DNA of 64,000 nt from Topomyia yanbarensis. Its lineage: Eukaryota > Arthropoda > Insecta > Diptera > Culicidae. The stretch lies in NCBI RefSeq assembly GCF_030247195.1, contig NC_080672.1:85767113-85831112 (forward strand). Reading direction: 5' to 3'. The notes beneath the pieces are model-generated. The model was not told the DNA's origin. It ran no database searches and saw nothing but the letters and a program-made list of their open reading frames with translations. Every line of letters starts with the position of its first letter. The first letter of the stretch is position 1. Of the stretch, positions 54,580 to 64,000 are shown piece after piece. The position numbers were made by a program, and so were the translations under genes.

Positions 54580-56989
54580 CCTGCAGCTGCCAATGATTCT
54601 AAGAAGCATTCGTTCAACCAAATTGCTAAATTGTGTTTGGTTGATTTCGAAGAGAACATTTAACTCTGCTACCAAACAAAATCATCTAGTTAGCAAGATT
54701 AGATAACTAATGTAGCAAGTTAAATCCGCATACAAAATCTTTTCGTATTAGAGAAGTGAGCGTGAGATTTTGAACGTTGCTTCCTGAACGTAATGATTTT
54801 ATTTCTATTTTTGAACTATTTGACTAGAAATCAGTTACAACATTCTTGTAAATTATTTTAAGGTGTGCTAACACACCAACACAAATAAAAGACAATTCAT
54901 ATTTTTATAGGATTATGAATGTTTTCGAAACCAGCATAGCGTAAAATCCAACCAAAACCCTTATTTGAAATTTGATCCATGTTTCTCATTTTTACCAATT
55001 TTTTATTCTTACATGGATTTTTTTTATTTTGTTAAAATTTCATTGATCTATTTTTTGAAGTTGTGGATTGTATTTGTATTTCTACAATTGTAATTTATTT
55101 GCATACTTTTATTTTATCCATCTTTTTACGATGCTTAATTTTGCTTTTTTTCTATTGCTATCACTATCACTTACTTTAATTTATAGTTTTTTTTCTGTTA
55201 TTTAATTTTATTCGCAATTTTTTGAGAACATTCTCCTTTTTTTTCATATTGTTTCATATTTTATTACCCTGCTTTTTATTTTGTTCCTTTTGTCATTCCA
55301 TCTAATTTTTAGAATTTGTCTATTTACTACATTTATTCTTGTCATAGACTTTTTCTATTTCCTTTCTTTTCTTTTTTTTGCATTTCCAAAAGCAATTTTA
55401 CTTATTCAAATTTATTCCAATTTGTCTTATTGTTTAATTTTTTACCTTTCTCCTATTTTCGTCCTCATTTTCTAGTTTTTAGCTTTTCGTTTATCGTAGT
55501 TTTATTTTTTCCCATTGCTTATTTAATTTAATTTAATTTTTTTTAATTTTTTATACCTTTTTCTTAAGATTTAATTCGTTATTGTTATTTCTTCATGTTT
55601 TCGATTTATTTTCCTATACGTTAACATTGATTTTTTTATTTTCCTAAAAAACATTTGATTTATCTTTTCTTGACACTAGGCCCACTTTTTCTTAATTTTA
55701 CATTTAGTTCGTTGTTTGAATTTATTTTTGCTTTTTTAATTCTTTAAATAATATCCATTTTATTCATTTTTTCGTGTTAATATCTTCATTTTTGTGATTC
55801 TATAGTATACCATGTTGGCTTTTTTCTACTATTTTTTGTTTTCCATTTTGTCTGTTTGCTCCGTTTTTGTTCAATACTTCCAATTTTCTTCTTTTTCGTC
55901 TTTTCATCGTTTCAGTTTTCCAGTTTTTAAAAATTTTCTGGATCGTCCATTTTTTTAAATTTCTCTACGGTTATTTTATTCTTGTCTTTTATATATACTC
56001 CTCTTGTTTTATGCTTTCTTAACGTTTTATTTATTTTTTTCTATTGCTTTAAATATGTCTTGTTTTTAATGTTTAATAAATTTTATTATTCTTGATTTAT
56101 CGAGTTTATCAGTTTTATGCATTTTTATGGTAATGTTTGTATTCTTTTAAGTAGCTTTTTTTTCATTTTCATTGATTCTAAAAAAATTTCCTACTTTCCT
56201 ATCGATTTTTCATTATTTTCACCATTTGTTCAATAATATTCGACTTTTTTAATCTTCGCAATATGTTTTTCTAGTTTCCTGTTTTCTTTTATCAATTTTT
56301 TATAGTTTTGTTTTGGTTTTTCTCGATTAAACATTTTTGACTATTGACATTAATTTGTTTATTTGGTTAATTTTGTAGTTTTTAGCTCTTTTGTACATTC
56401 TTTTAATATTTAGTTCTCCTATTGTTTTTTATCTTTTGACGTTAATCGCCGTTTAGATATTTTAGATTTTGTAATTACTACATTTATAATCTTGCCATTT
56501 CCTTACTTTTATAAATACTATAAACAAAAATGGCGCTTTTCAAAGTCACCAAAACTGCGAAAGAGGTATTACACACTCCCAAAGTATAAAAAACTCTACA
56601 TTTTTTTCCTTCATAGGCACTACAAACTACTAGAGCAAAAAATGGAACATAAATATAAAATTTCAGTGTACTATACATTATATCAGTGAACTCCAATGGA
56701 TTTCAAACATTGATTTTTTGTACTCAGGCAATACACAGTAGTGGGGGCCCGTACGTTGGACCCCCCGGGCCCGTATTTTCTCTCTGCGGCCCTGCGTATA
56801 GTCGCCGGTACATCCAGTTTGCACTTCTCGATCGGTGCACCCTTCAGTTCTTCAGCTGTTGTTATTTCATCTAGACACTTCCCCTTTGATGTCACGGAAA
56901 CTGGCGTGTTCTCCTCACCAATCTGCTTCTCCTTGCCCTGCTTCGGAAGGGCTAGGAAGATAGTAGCCTTAGCCGACGCCAATGCTCGC

Positions 56990-57110
56990 TTAGCTACATC
57001 ACACTTGTAGACGACACTCTCAGCTTGCTTGCAACACCTTGGACCGAGAGTTTTGGGTTCCGCTTTATGCAACTGGCCACTCTGTTAGTCATTCTTGCAG
57101 CCTCAGGCTT
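56990..57110 (-). pseudogene. Possible HTH fragment (mariner-like) at the R1/L1 boundary
   Basis: The minus strand reads RVASCIKRNPKLSVQGVASK and LRVSSTSV, which has the spacing of a Tc1/mariner N-terminal helix-turn-helix. It may be a shred of a DD37E-type element, or chance. Confidence 0.3.
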
Positions 57111-57134
57111 TCGATTTCCCTTGTCTACCTGGCT

Positions 57135-58919
57135 GCAATATTCCTCGATCGTATAGATCAATATCTCTACTGAACTTCGACTACAAACTAATCTCTCAAA
57201 TTCTAAAAACCCGGTTGGAAACAATTCTACGCGAGGACAGAATTCTCAGTAGCTCACGAAAATGCGCAAACACTGTGAGAAATGTCTTCCAAGCAACAAT
57301 GGCGATAAAGGACCGCTCTGCTCAACTGACTGCTCACAAGCAGAGAGGACAACTTATCTGAATTCATCATCTGGATCACGCATTTGATTAAGTAAATAGA
57401 GAATTAAAAATTTTCTCTATAAAACGATGCGATAGATTGGACTAAACACTGGATCCGTGAATCTTCTCTCTCGCTTTGCTGACCACTCACGTCGCGCTTA
57501 AATTTTGAACGGCCATCTATCACTAGCCTTTCCTATAAGAAGAGAAGTGAGGCAAGGGGAGCCTCTACCAATGTTGCTATTTGTGATCTCTCTTCAACCA
57601 ATGATTAGCAGACTCAAGTGTATATGTGGATCCGATCTCGTAGTGGCATACGCAGATGATGTGAGTATAATTGTGATATAAGAACGAAAAATTGAGATGG
57701 CGAGAGAGCTTTTCGCTCGATTTCAACTAGTCTCTGGTGCTAAACTCAATCTCTCGAAAACAACATCCATTGATGTAGGTCACATAAACGGCAATCCTCT
57801 GAATGCTTCATGACTGCAAACGGAGGGCAAAGTGAAGGTTCTTACCAACTTAATTCGTCAGATGGTGAAATTAAATTGGGACTTTGCCGTGACCAAATTC
57901 GTTCAGAAACCTGGATGCACTCAATGAGATCGCTCACCCTTTAGCAAAAAATAATACTTCTGAACACTTCCTTATCTTCGAAAATCTGATATCTATCGTC
58001 AAATCTTCTTCCAGCAGCTATGCCGAACACGCGAAGATGGGGATTGCAGTTTCTAGTAATTAAGAGCAAGGCACTTCTGCTACTTAGACATATGATAGAA
58101 ATGAATTCAACATTCTACTACAGCTCATTCATTTTACAAGAAGGAGATGTTCGACAGAATCCACCAGCAGATCTCTCGTGCCTAAAATACATTCGTCAAT
58201 TTTTTTCGCTTCTCCCAGTACCAATGCAACAAAACCTTACTGCAAAGGAAATTCAACGGTTTTATAAAAAGCAGAATGACTCCCTAGTGTGGAGCGAAAT
58301 AATCCAATGGTAAAATGGAAAACTATATGGAGGAATATATTGCTTGCGGAACTAAAAACTGGATTCTAACCACACTGCGCACTCACCATTCTTCCATTAA
58401 ATTATTCTCTTTGACTGGTTAGTTCGACTGGTCTGTCTATGAAAGTACCGTCTCTATCACTTGAAATGCATGTGCTTTGACAGCTCGCAGTTTTCAGTAA
58501 CAGTTTGATCACTCGCACTTTGAAAGTGCGGAGTCCAGATTGGTGGGAAGTGCCCGATAGCTTGTTCACCATCCGGCGATCAAACGGCGAGAACTGCCTT
58601 TCTTGTAACACAGCTGTTGGGACCATGCAACACAAGTTCTGCGAGTGCCCAAGGGTCCAAACAACGTGGGCTGTGCAGTAACATCTGTATTAGGCGGTTG
58701 GCGAAGAATCACCTTCAACGACCTCCTGAGACCGACACTAACCAGCATGAGTAGAGTACAGCGATATAGAGTGTTCAACCTATGATTTAATTACATTGCT
58801 TTTATTCTGGAAAATTACAATGCAATAAGTTTTAATGCATTGAAGCACTAGCTAGTATTATAAGAATAGAATGATAAGAGATAAACTTAATAAATAAACT
58901 TATTTTACAAAAAAAAATT
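57135..58919 (+). mobile_element. L1/Tx1-like non-LTR retrotransposon remnant
   Basis: Truncated and frameshifted reverse transcriptase on the plus strand, running to a short A-run (58909-58917) after TAATAAATAAAC. It is 5'-truncated at the R1 copy 2 boundary. Confidence 0.7.
57138..58780 (+). pseudogene. L1/Tx1-like reverse-transcriptase pseudogene
   Basis: SYRSISLLNFDYKLISQILK (motif near 57140-57200), VRQGEPLPMLLFVISL (near 57550-57590) and VAYADDVSII with the catalytic YADD at 57649-57660 are in order, followed by LVSGAKLNLSKTTS, the L1/Tx1-type continuation. Stops at about 57360, 57680 and later, plus several frameshifts, rule out function. Unlike the R1 copies it keeps its YADD box. 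Confidence 0.72.
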
Positions 58920-59706
58920 ACATCTACGCAACTGTTTACAACACGTGTTTGACAGTTGCACTACAACTGCGTTGCGTTGATCGCTCCACTACCTACAAAG
59001 TCCGATTTATTCGGAATTGTAGATGCGGGTGTTTACACACATTTCGTCTAAATGTCTGTTATCTGTGCAAGTGTTAATATTGGTTCCACTATTTTGTATT
59101 ATAGGCGCATCGCCGAATATGACGCCAACTAATATGGCTAGTGACGCACATAATTCGTATTCTGCATTACGCCGGATCGCTTATTCGTTCGAATGTGACT
59201 TGGATGCTCAATTATGAGACGGCAAAATCAAACGGGAGTCGAATTCGATCCAATCAAATTCGTTCGAAACATCATTCCGCCGCAAGGCAGAGGAAGCCTG
59301 AATGACAAAGAATTGACAGTGCAGAAAGGTGTGATTTGTTTTATATGATGCGATTTTCTTTCTAGGTGTTCTCAACGGCGTTCGCGGGATGAGAATGTGA
59401 CTGGGCCGACCTATTCCTTCCTTTCTGCGTTCTCCAGATCAACGTATGTATCAAGGTCTGACCACCACGACATGCGGCGGAAGTGTTTTAATGAATTATG
59501 CAGTTTTAAAACCTGACAGACATCACTCTTAGTATAATAGGGCTGACTAGAAACAGGAACATAGATGAGCATGGGATCTTTATTACTTAATCGTTTTACC
59601 CAACTATCCTGGCTTAGTATCATCAAGATATGGGATTGATCTTTCTAGCATTATTTCTGACATTTGTGCTCTGATCAGGAAGCATTTCTCTACAACGCTC
59701 CATTAT
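58920..59706. other. Intergenic DNA, no gene seen
   Basis: Small frames at 59023-59217 (+) and 59411-59626 (-) lack similarity and conserved structure. Confidence 0.4.
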
Positions 59707-59714
59707 ATGTACAA

Positions 59715-60882
59715 TAGACTGGTTCAATTTTTGACTTTTAGCTCCACCAGGCTCTACTGATTCCTTCTATGGCCCTTAGTAATTGTGCAAATTTTGGTAC
59801 CGATCGGTTGTGTTTACGGACCCTCCAAAAAATTCAAAGTTTATATGGAAGTTTGTATGGAAAATCGGTTAACATTGAATAAAAATTTATAAAAAATCAC
59901 CTCATCAATCAATTAATCACAAAACTATTTATTTCTAAAGGTATTCATCTACTGAACACATTTGGGGAACATTGTAAGTATATGAAAATTCGTTGAGAAA
60001 AGTTATTAACTAAAGAAGCAGCATGACTTCAAAACAAATGGATTTTATTATTAATCATAGCAACCCTGCTTGAATAGCTGTATCTGCCCAAAGAGAATAG
60101 GGAAAGAGACGAAGAGTGAAAATCAGTCAAAACGGCAACACGCCCTTTATGATGATTTCAACACTAGAATTTTGGCAACCGCTTCTATAGGCAGCACTTT
60201 AAATGACTCCTATTATATTTTGAAAACAAACCGTATGTCGATCGATGGATTTGTTTATCAAACGATGTGCATTTCGAAACAAAGAGATGAAATAATTCTA
60301 AAGCTTATTTTTACTCATACATATACTCTAGAATGCACCTTACAATCACGATTGAACTAAATTCTGATGAAAATTCAAATTTCTTTTTTGATAGAAGTAC
60401 AATACTTATCTCCTCCAACTCAGGCATGAGTAATGTTTATTTACATTGCACGATTGGTCTGCTCAATAAGGTATTTTTGGCTTCACACTATTCGTCTCTT
60501 TCCCTATTCTCTTTGTATCTGCCCTACGCGAGCGGTGGGTGGCAAGTCTAGTTTACACTGGTATAACGATTGAGCTATTCAAGCAGGATTGCTATGATTA
60601 ATAATAAAATCCACTTGTTTTGAAGTCATGCTGCTTCTTACAATATTCCCCGAATGTGCTCAGTAGATAATAGTTTTCTGATTAATTGATTGATGAGGTG
60701 ATTTTTTATAAATTTTTATTCAATGTTAACCGATTTTCCATACAAACTTCCATATAAACTTTGAATTTTTGAAGGGTCCGTAGACACAACCGATCGGTAC
60801 CAAAATTTGCACAATTACTAAGGTCCATAGAAGGAATCAGTAGAGCCTGGTGGAGCTAAAAGTCAAAAATTGAACCAGTCTA
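59715..60882. mobile_element. 1168-bp fold-back element with arms of about 420 bp and 8-bp duplication
   Basis: Starts TAGACTGGTTCAATTTTTGA and ends with its complement; flanked by ATGTACAA at 59707-59714 and 60883-60890. The left arm to about 60125 is mirrored by the right arm from about 60490, with scattered differences and a small gap (about 60530-60570). The single-copy centre is about 350 bp, without a recognisable product. The 8-bp duplication suggests hAT-type mobilisation. Confidence 0.9.
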
Positions 60883-60890
60883 ATGTACAA

Positions 60891-61307
60891 CAAATCGGCT
60901 GTGAAGTTCTTCGAAATAAATAATGTATTTTTGCTTCAGAATGTAGAGAGAATGTATGCTTGTAATTCCAAAATTTCGTTTTGATTCCAAATCTTGCATC
61001 AACAAAAAAATTGTTTTGACTTTGTTTGTGTAATAAAGTACAAATAAACTTCACACCGTGTTAATCATTTTTAAGAGCCTAGCCAAGTCTAAGAAATCAA
61101 GAGAAATTGCAGGAGAAAAATGCAAATAGCTTTCAACTACAACACCTGGTAGTCGAATAGGAGGCAGAAGGCATGCCCCCTCCTCCTGTACCCCTCTCTG
61201 GAGTCGACACTGCTCAACGATCGAGTGGTAATTGAGCTAGAATATAAAAATTACATTTAACACTCTGCAGGTGGTCAGATCGATCCATGCAATAAAAAAC
61301 TCGCTAG
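60891..61307. other. Spacer, no gene seen
   Basis: AT-rich. GGCATGCCCCCTCCTCCTG near 61171 resembles a degraded transposon end. Confidence 0.4.
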
Positions 61308-61309
61308 TA

Positions 61310-61523
61310 GGGGGAAACCAAGGTGAATTGAAACAGAGAAGAATTGAAATAGGGTTTGTAGTTAGAAAAACCATACCATTAGGAATCCAGCCAATATACT
61401 CTGGTTTTACATCTTTTGCATATGTATAACAATAGCTTTGTTGCCAGATTCTTAACGGTATGGTTTCGCTAGCGATGGACACTTTTTCAATTCTTCTCTG
61501 TTTCAACTCACTTCGGTTTCCCC
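61310..61523. mobile_element. 214-bp TA-flanked MITE
   Basis: Inverted ends GGGGGAAACC(A/G)A and GAATTGAAACAGAGAAGAAT continue for about 40 bp on each side (right arm 61484-61523), with TA at 61308-61309 and 61524-61525. Non-coding; the small minus ORF across it is incidental. Confidence 0.85.
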
Positions 61524-61525
61524 TA

Positions 61526-64000
61526 TATTGAAATGTAGAAGAATGTCCTCGATTATGTAGTAGATTGTGACAAACACGTTAATTTTTGATCGGAACATTA
61601 AATTATATTGATTGACATTCTGATGTGAAGCTAATGTCTATCTGTGTCTATAGGTTTCAAAAAGTATTTAGATTCCGTTTGATGAAGAAAGGTTATGGAA
61701 ATTTTTCGGAAGGAAGCTTCAACTAAACCGAAATTGGTCTCCTATGACGCTGCACTTTCTACCAACAGTTGTTATCAGGTCAGTGTTTACTCAAAAACTA
61801 GCTTTATAAGAAGACTAGAGATTGACAGAAGTTTCACCGCAGTAGGTAAATAAACAGATCGATAATGACGGGTGCTGTGCAACCGAGACTGTAGCGTAAT
61901 GGGCAACACTCCCCTACTCTTGTTTAGCATTGTAAAATTCTCGTTGAATCGATTATGAAACCTTGCTATCGGCACAGTCCTTTTAACACGAAGCGACAAA
62001 GTGCTCAGATCAGATTACTTATTCATTAATTCCTATTTGCTGCCACAATGCTACTTTGCTAATGCTAATGCTAACGCATGAACCATATCAGTTTGAAACT
62101 GGTGGTGAACCCTGACGGTGTGGCGAGATAATCATTATAATTCAAATGGTTATTTAATTATTTCCTTGGCTTCCGGGCATCCATTGTGTTGCGAGTATCA
62201 CCGCACGAGCTTGCCACCACCGTCAGTAATAATTTCGAATTTTCCATGGGAAATAGTTTTTTTTTGTTACCAAGCCCACCAGGTGATAATGCAATCTCCA
62301 CCGCGCAGAGTTAGGGATATGAGTCAGCTGGTGGCATGGATTGTTGCAGCAGGTTTGCGAGAATAGTTGGCTTCGTGCCTTTGTCCTACTTTACGTTTCC
62401 TAATTTAATTTTGATTGCACATTTGATTGCAAAAAAAAAAAAATAATAGCAGAACTAATTCAAATGCGAAATTTTACCAAAATCGCACGATTGGTTTTTC
62501 AGCACAGCTATTTCATTTGATTGATTTTTTTCTTGAGAGGTTGAAGCACCAGCTACTACTGCAGGATAGATCTGAACCAGTGCAATGGAGCTATCGTTCT
62601 CACTGCAAATACAATTAAGAAATACAACGTTTTGGGAAAATTGTAGCGGATCCTTAAATTTATACCACAAATTAACACATTATGATTTTGTGTGTGTTTG
62701 TGTAAAATTCTTCAGAAATCTGTTTGAAGTTCAATGGTCAGTTCTTGACTTGGACACGAGATCGAAGGTAAACATTTTCACTTGTGGAAGTACAAGATCT
62801 TCTTATGGCGTTCGACCTGCAGCTTCCGGATGCGAATATTTATCATGTGCGCATTCTCGTTTTTTTCATTTCACCCCGCAATCCTCATTCCATGTTGGAC
62901 ATGTTCACATGTTCCTTTTCTCATTTTCCTTCCAATACTACTCTTTCTTTTGATGGGGTTATACAGAGAAAATGCGGACACACGAAGTTCAACAGAAGGG
63001 TCCCCAACAACTATCGATTACTCAAACATCAAAGAGTTTAATCTCGATGTCCATCGAAAAAATGGCACTGTTATTGTATATAGTTCAGAGACGCCATACC
63101 TTTAGAGTTTCTGTAGAATCAAGTTTTTACAATAGGTGTTGGTAATCTGAATGTCAGAACCAGAGTAGAATGGCTGTTAATCGAAGGGAGTTTTTTGGAT
63201 GGATTTGTTCGTAACTTTATTTTCGGCCAGAATGCATCAAAGAACAAAAAACGATTGGACGATCAAAGTGAAACAGTCTCCAAAGCATTTTAGAATCTGA
63301 GGGGGAAGCTTTCTGTTTGCTTGTTATTCAAGCTGGCTTTTTTCTTCCATTTAGGGAAAGAAATCAGATTTATAAACACTAGGGTTTTTGTACACACTTT
63401 TTTGCACTTTTTTACGCGGCTTTTTACACGGTTTTCGCAATCAACACGGTTTTTGCTTTTAATCCAAGACCTTTTGAATGTAAAAAACTTTTTGAAAAAG
63501 GCGGATATTGAAGATTCTTTTGGATCAGTATTAACGAGTAGACACCAAATGTCTATGTCTGAGGCTATTTTGAAAACCAAGATGGCAACTTCCTGTTCAA
63601 TGGAATTCTCTAAAACCCCATTAATATTATGGTATTTTTGGAACGGGATTGATGAGTAAATGCCAAATACATATAGATGTTTGAGGCCATCTTGAAAACC
63701 AAGATGGGCACTACGGTTTAGTAAAATTTTCAATTATCACAACATTGAATTTTTGGAATAGTTTTGATAAATGGATACCGGATGGTCATGTTTTAATCCA
63801 AGATTTCGTAATTCATATTAAATTTAATCATTTTCTTGTGCATATCTAAAATATTCTTCAATTAAATTTTATTAAAAGTACCTGGTTGAACGTAAAAATC
63901 CCAAGGAACCAAATAGAAAAAGATTTACCGTCGGCAAAATTCAGATACATTAAATTTTTCGACATTTAGTCACGATTCCATAATTAATCATTAAATACCA
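61526..64000. other. AT-rich intergenic DNA, no gene recognised
   Basis: Several short frames (61787-61999 minus, 62585-62953 plus, 63290-63733 minus) show no conserved motif. The last is driven by the TTTTTACGCGG/ACACGG motif near 63400-63460, related to the GCGTAAAT repeat of the 2075-bp element. The stretches 63570-63620 and 63680-63725 are two diverged units sharing TTGAAAACCAAGATGG. Confidence 0.45.

Larger units (their letters stand above)
51511..56794. mobile_element. Large hAT-like element, family X, copy 2 (5284 bp, inverted relative to copy 1)
   Basis: Ends CAGGGCCGCCGAGAG at 51511 and CTCTCTGCGGCCCTG at 56794; perfect 8-bp duplication CGTATAGT at 51503-51510 and 56795-56802. It is the reverse complement of copy 1 along its length: the T-rich tract 55000-56480 matches the A-rich 22000-24880. 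It lacks copy 1's piggyBac-like and 2075-bp insertions but has its own at 52586-52746 and 53533-54579, plus a replaced segment at about 52865-53030. It sits in the R1 gag. Confidence 0.93.
47330..57075 (-). mobile_element. R1-clade non-LTR retrotransposon, copy 2 (multiply interrupted)
   Basis: Minus-strand copy whose parts are: 3' UTR units (47330-48190), ORF2 C-terminus and reverse transcriptase (48199-48900), endonuclease and linker (50000-51130), gag zinc-knuckle region (51136-51510), and the more N-terminal gag (56803-57075). It is interrupted by a 57-bp palindrome, a solo LTR (49089-49987) and hAT-like family X copy 2 (51511-56794). Confidence 0.85.

Noticed and set aside
61175..61205. 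CCCCCTCCTCCTGTACCCCTC as a possible transposon end
   Set aside because: No matching inverted partner or target duplication found nearby.
61880..61960. TAGCGTAATGGGCAACAC and GTTGAATCGATT resembling A and B boxes
   Set aside because: No acceptor or T-arm pairing could be built; the boxes deviate at key bases.
1..64000. CRISPR arrays, bacterial operons, rRNA genes, complete functional tRNAs, viral coding regions
   Set aside because: None found: no spaced identical repeats, no ribosome-binding-site-led gene clusters, no rRNA motifs, and no convincing viral gene.

Overview
The window looks like nuclear DNA of a culicine mosquito, most likely Aedes-type. Reasons: a single insect-type gene broken up by kilobases of repeats; several copies of the abundant mosquito repeat that joins a CA-rich stretch to an AAAGGTATTGCAAT motif; a DD37E mariner; and R1-, RTE-, CR1-, L1-type non-LTR retrotransposon remains together with hAT- and piggyBac-like elements. 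I see no prokaryotic, plasmid or viral gene. Species cannot be fixed from the sequence alone.

The only clear host gene is a plus-strand SLC45-family proton/sugar symporter of the MFS/GPH type. Four coding exons (about 7569-7876, 7939-8220, 15288-16162, 16221-16451) join in phase into about 564 codons, with a poly(A) signal at 16722. A 7.07-kb intron between exons 2 and 3 holds an antisense, broken R1-clade retrotransposon. The first coding exon upstream is not certain.

Almost everything else is transposable-element stratigraphy. Three inactive R1-clade copies lie at about 9.0-13.9 kb (minus), 17.6-21.0 kb (plus, interrupted by a DD37E mariner) and 47.3-57.1 kb (minus, interrupted by a solo LTR, a 57-bp palindrome and a 5.3-kb hAT-like element). 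Two copies of one large hAT-like family (ends CAGGGCCGC, perfect 8-bp target duplications) sit in opposite orientation at 21776-29110 and 51511-56794; each serves as the empty-site control for insertions inside the other. A second hAT-like family (ends CAGTGGCGTAGCCA) forms a nested stack at 33993-42209. Inside it lie a second copy of the same family, a 482-bp tRNA-containing insertion, a CR1/L2-like LINE, a 2075-bp unclassified element and a MITE. That 2075-bp element occurs twice in the window at exactly the same length, with about a dozen differences, so it moved recently; it is the best candidate for an undescribed mobile element.

The right end (57.1-64 kb) holds an L1/Tx1-like reverse-transcriptase remnant, a 1168-bp fold-back element with 8-bp target duplications, a short TA-flanked MITE and otherwise featureless AT-rich DNA. 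All coordinates come from reading by eye. Family assignments rest on motifs and on termini plus target duplications, not on database searches.
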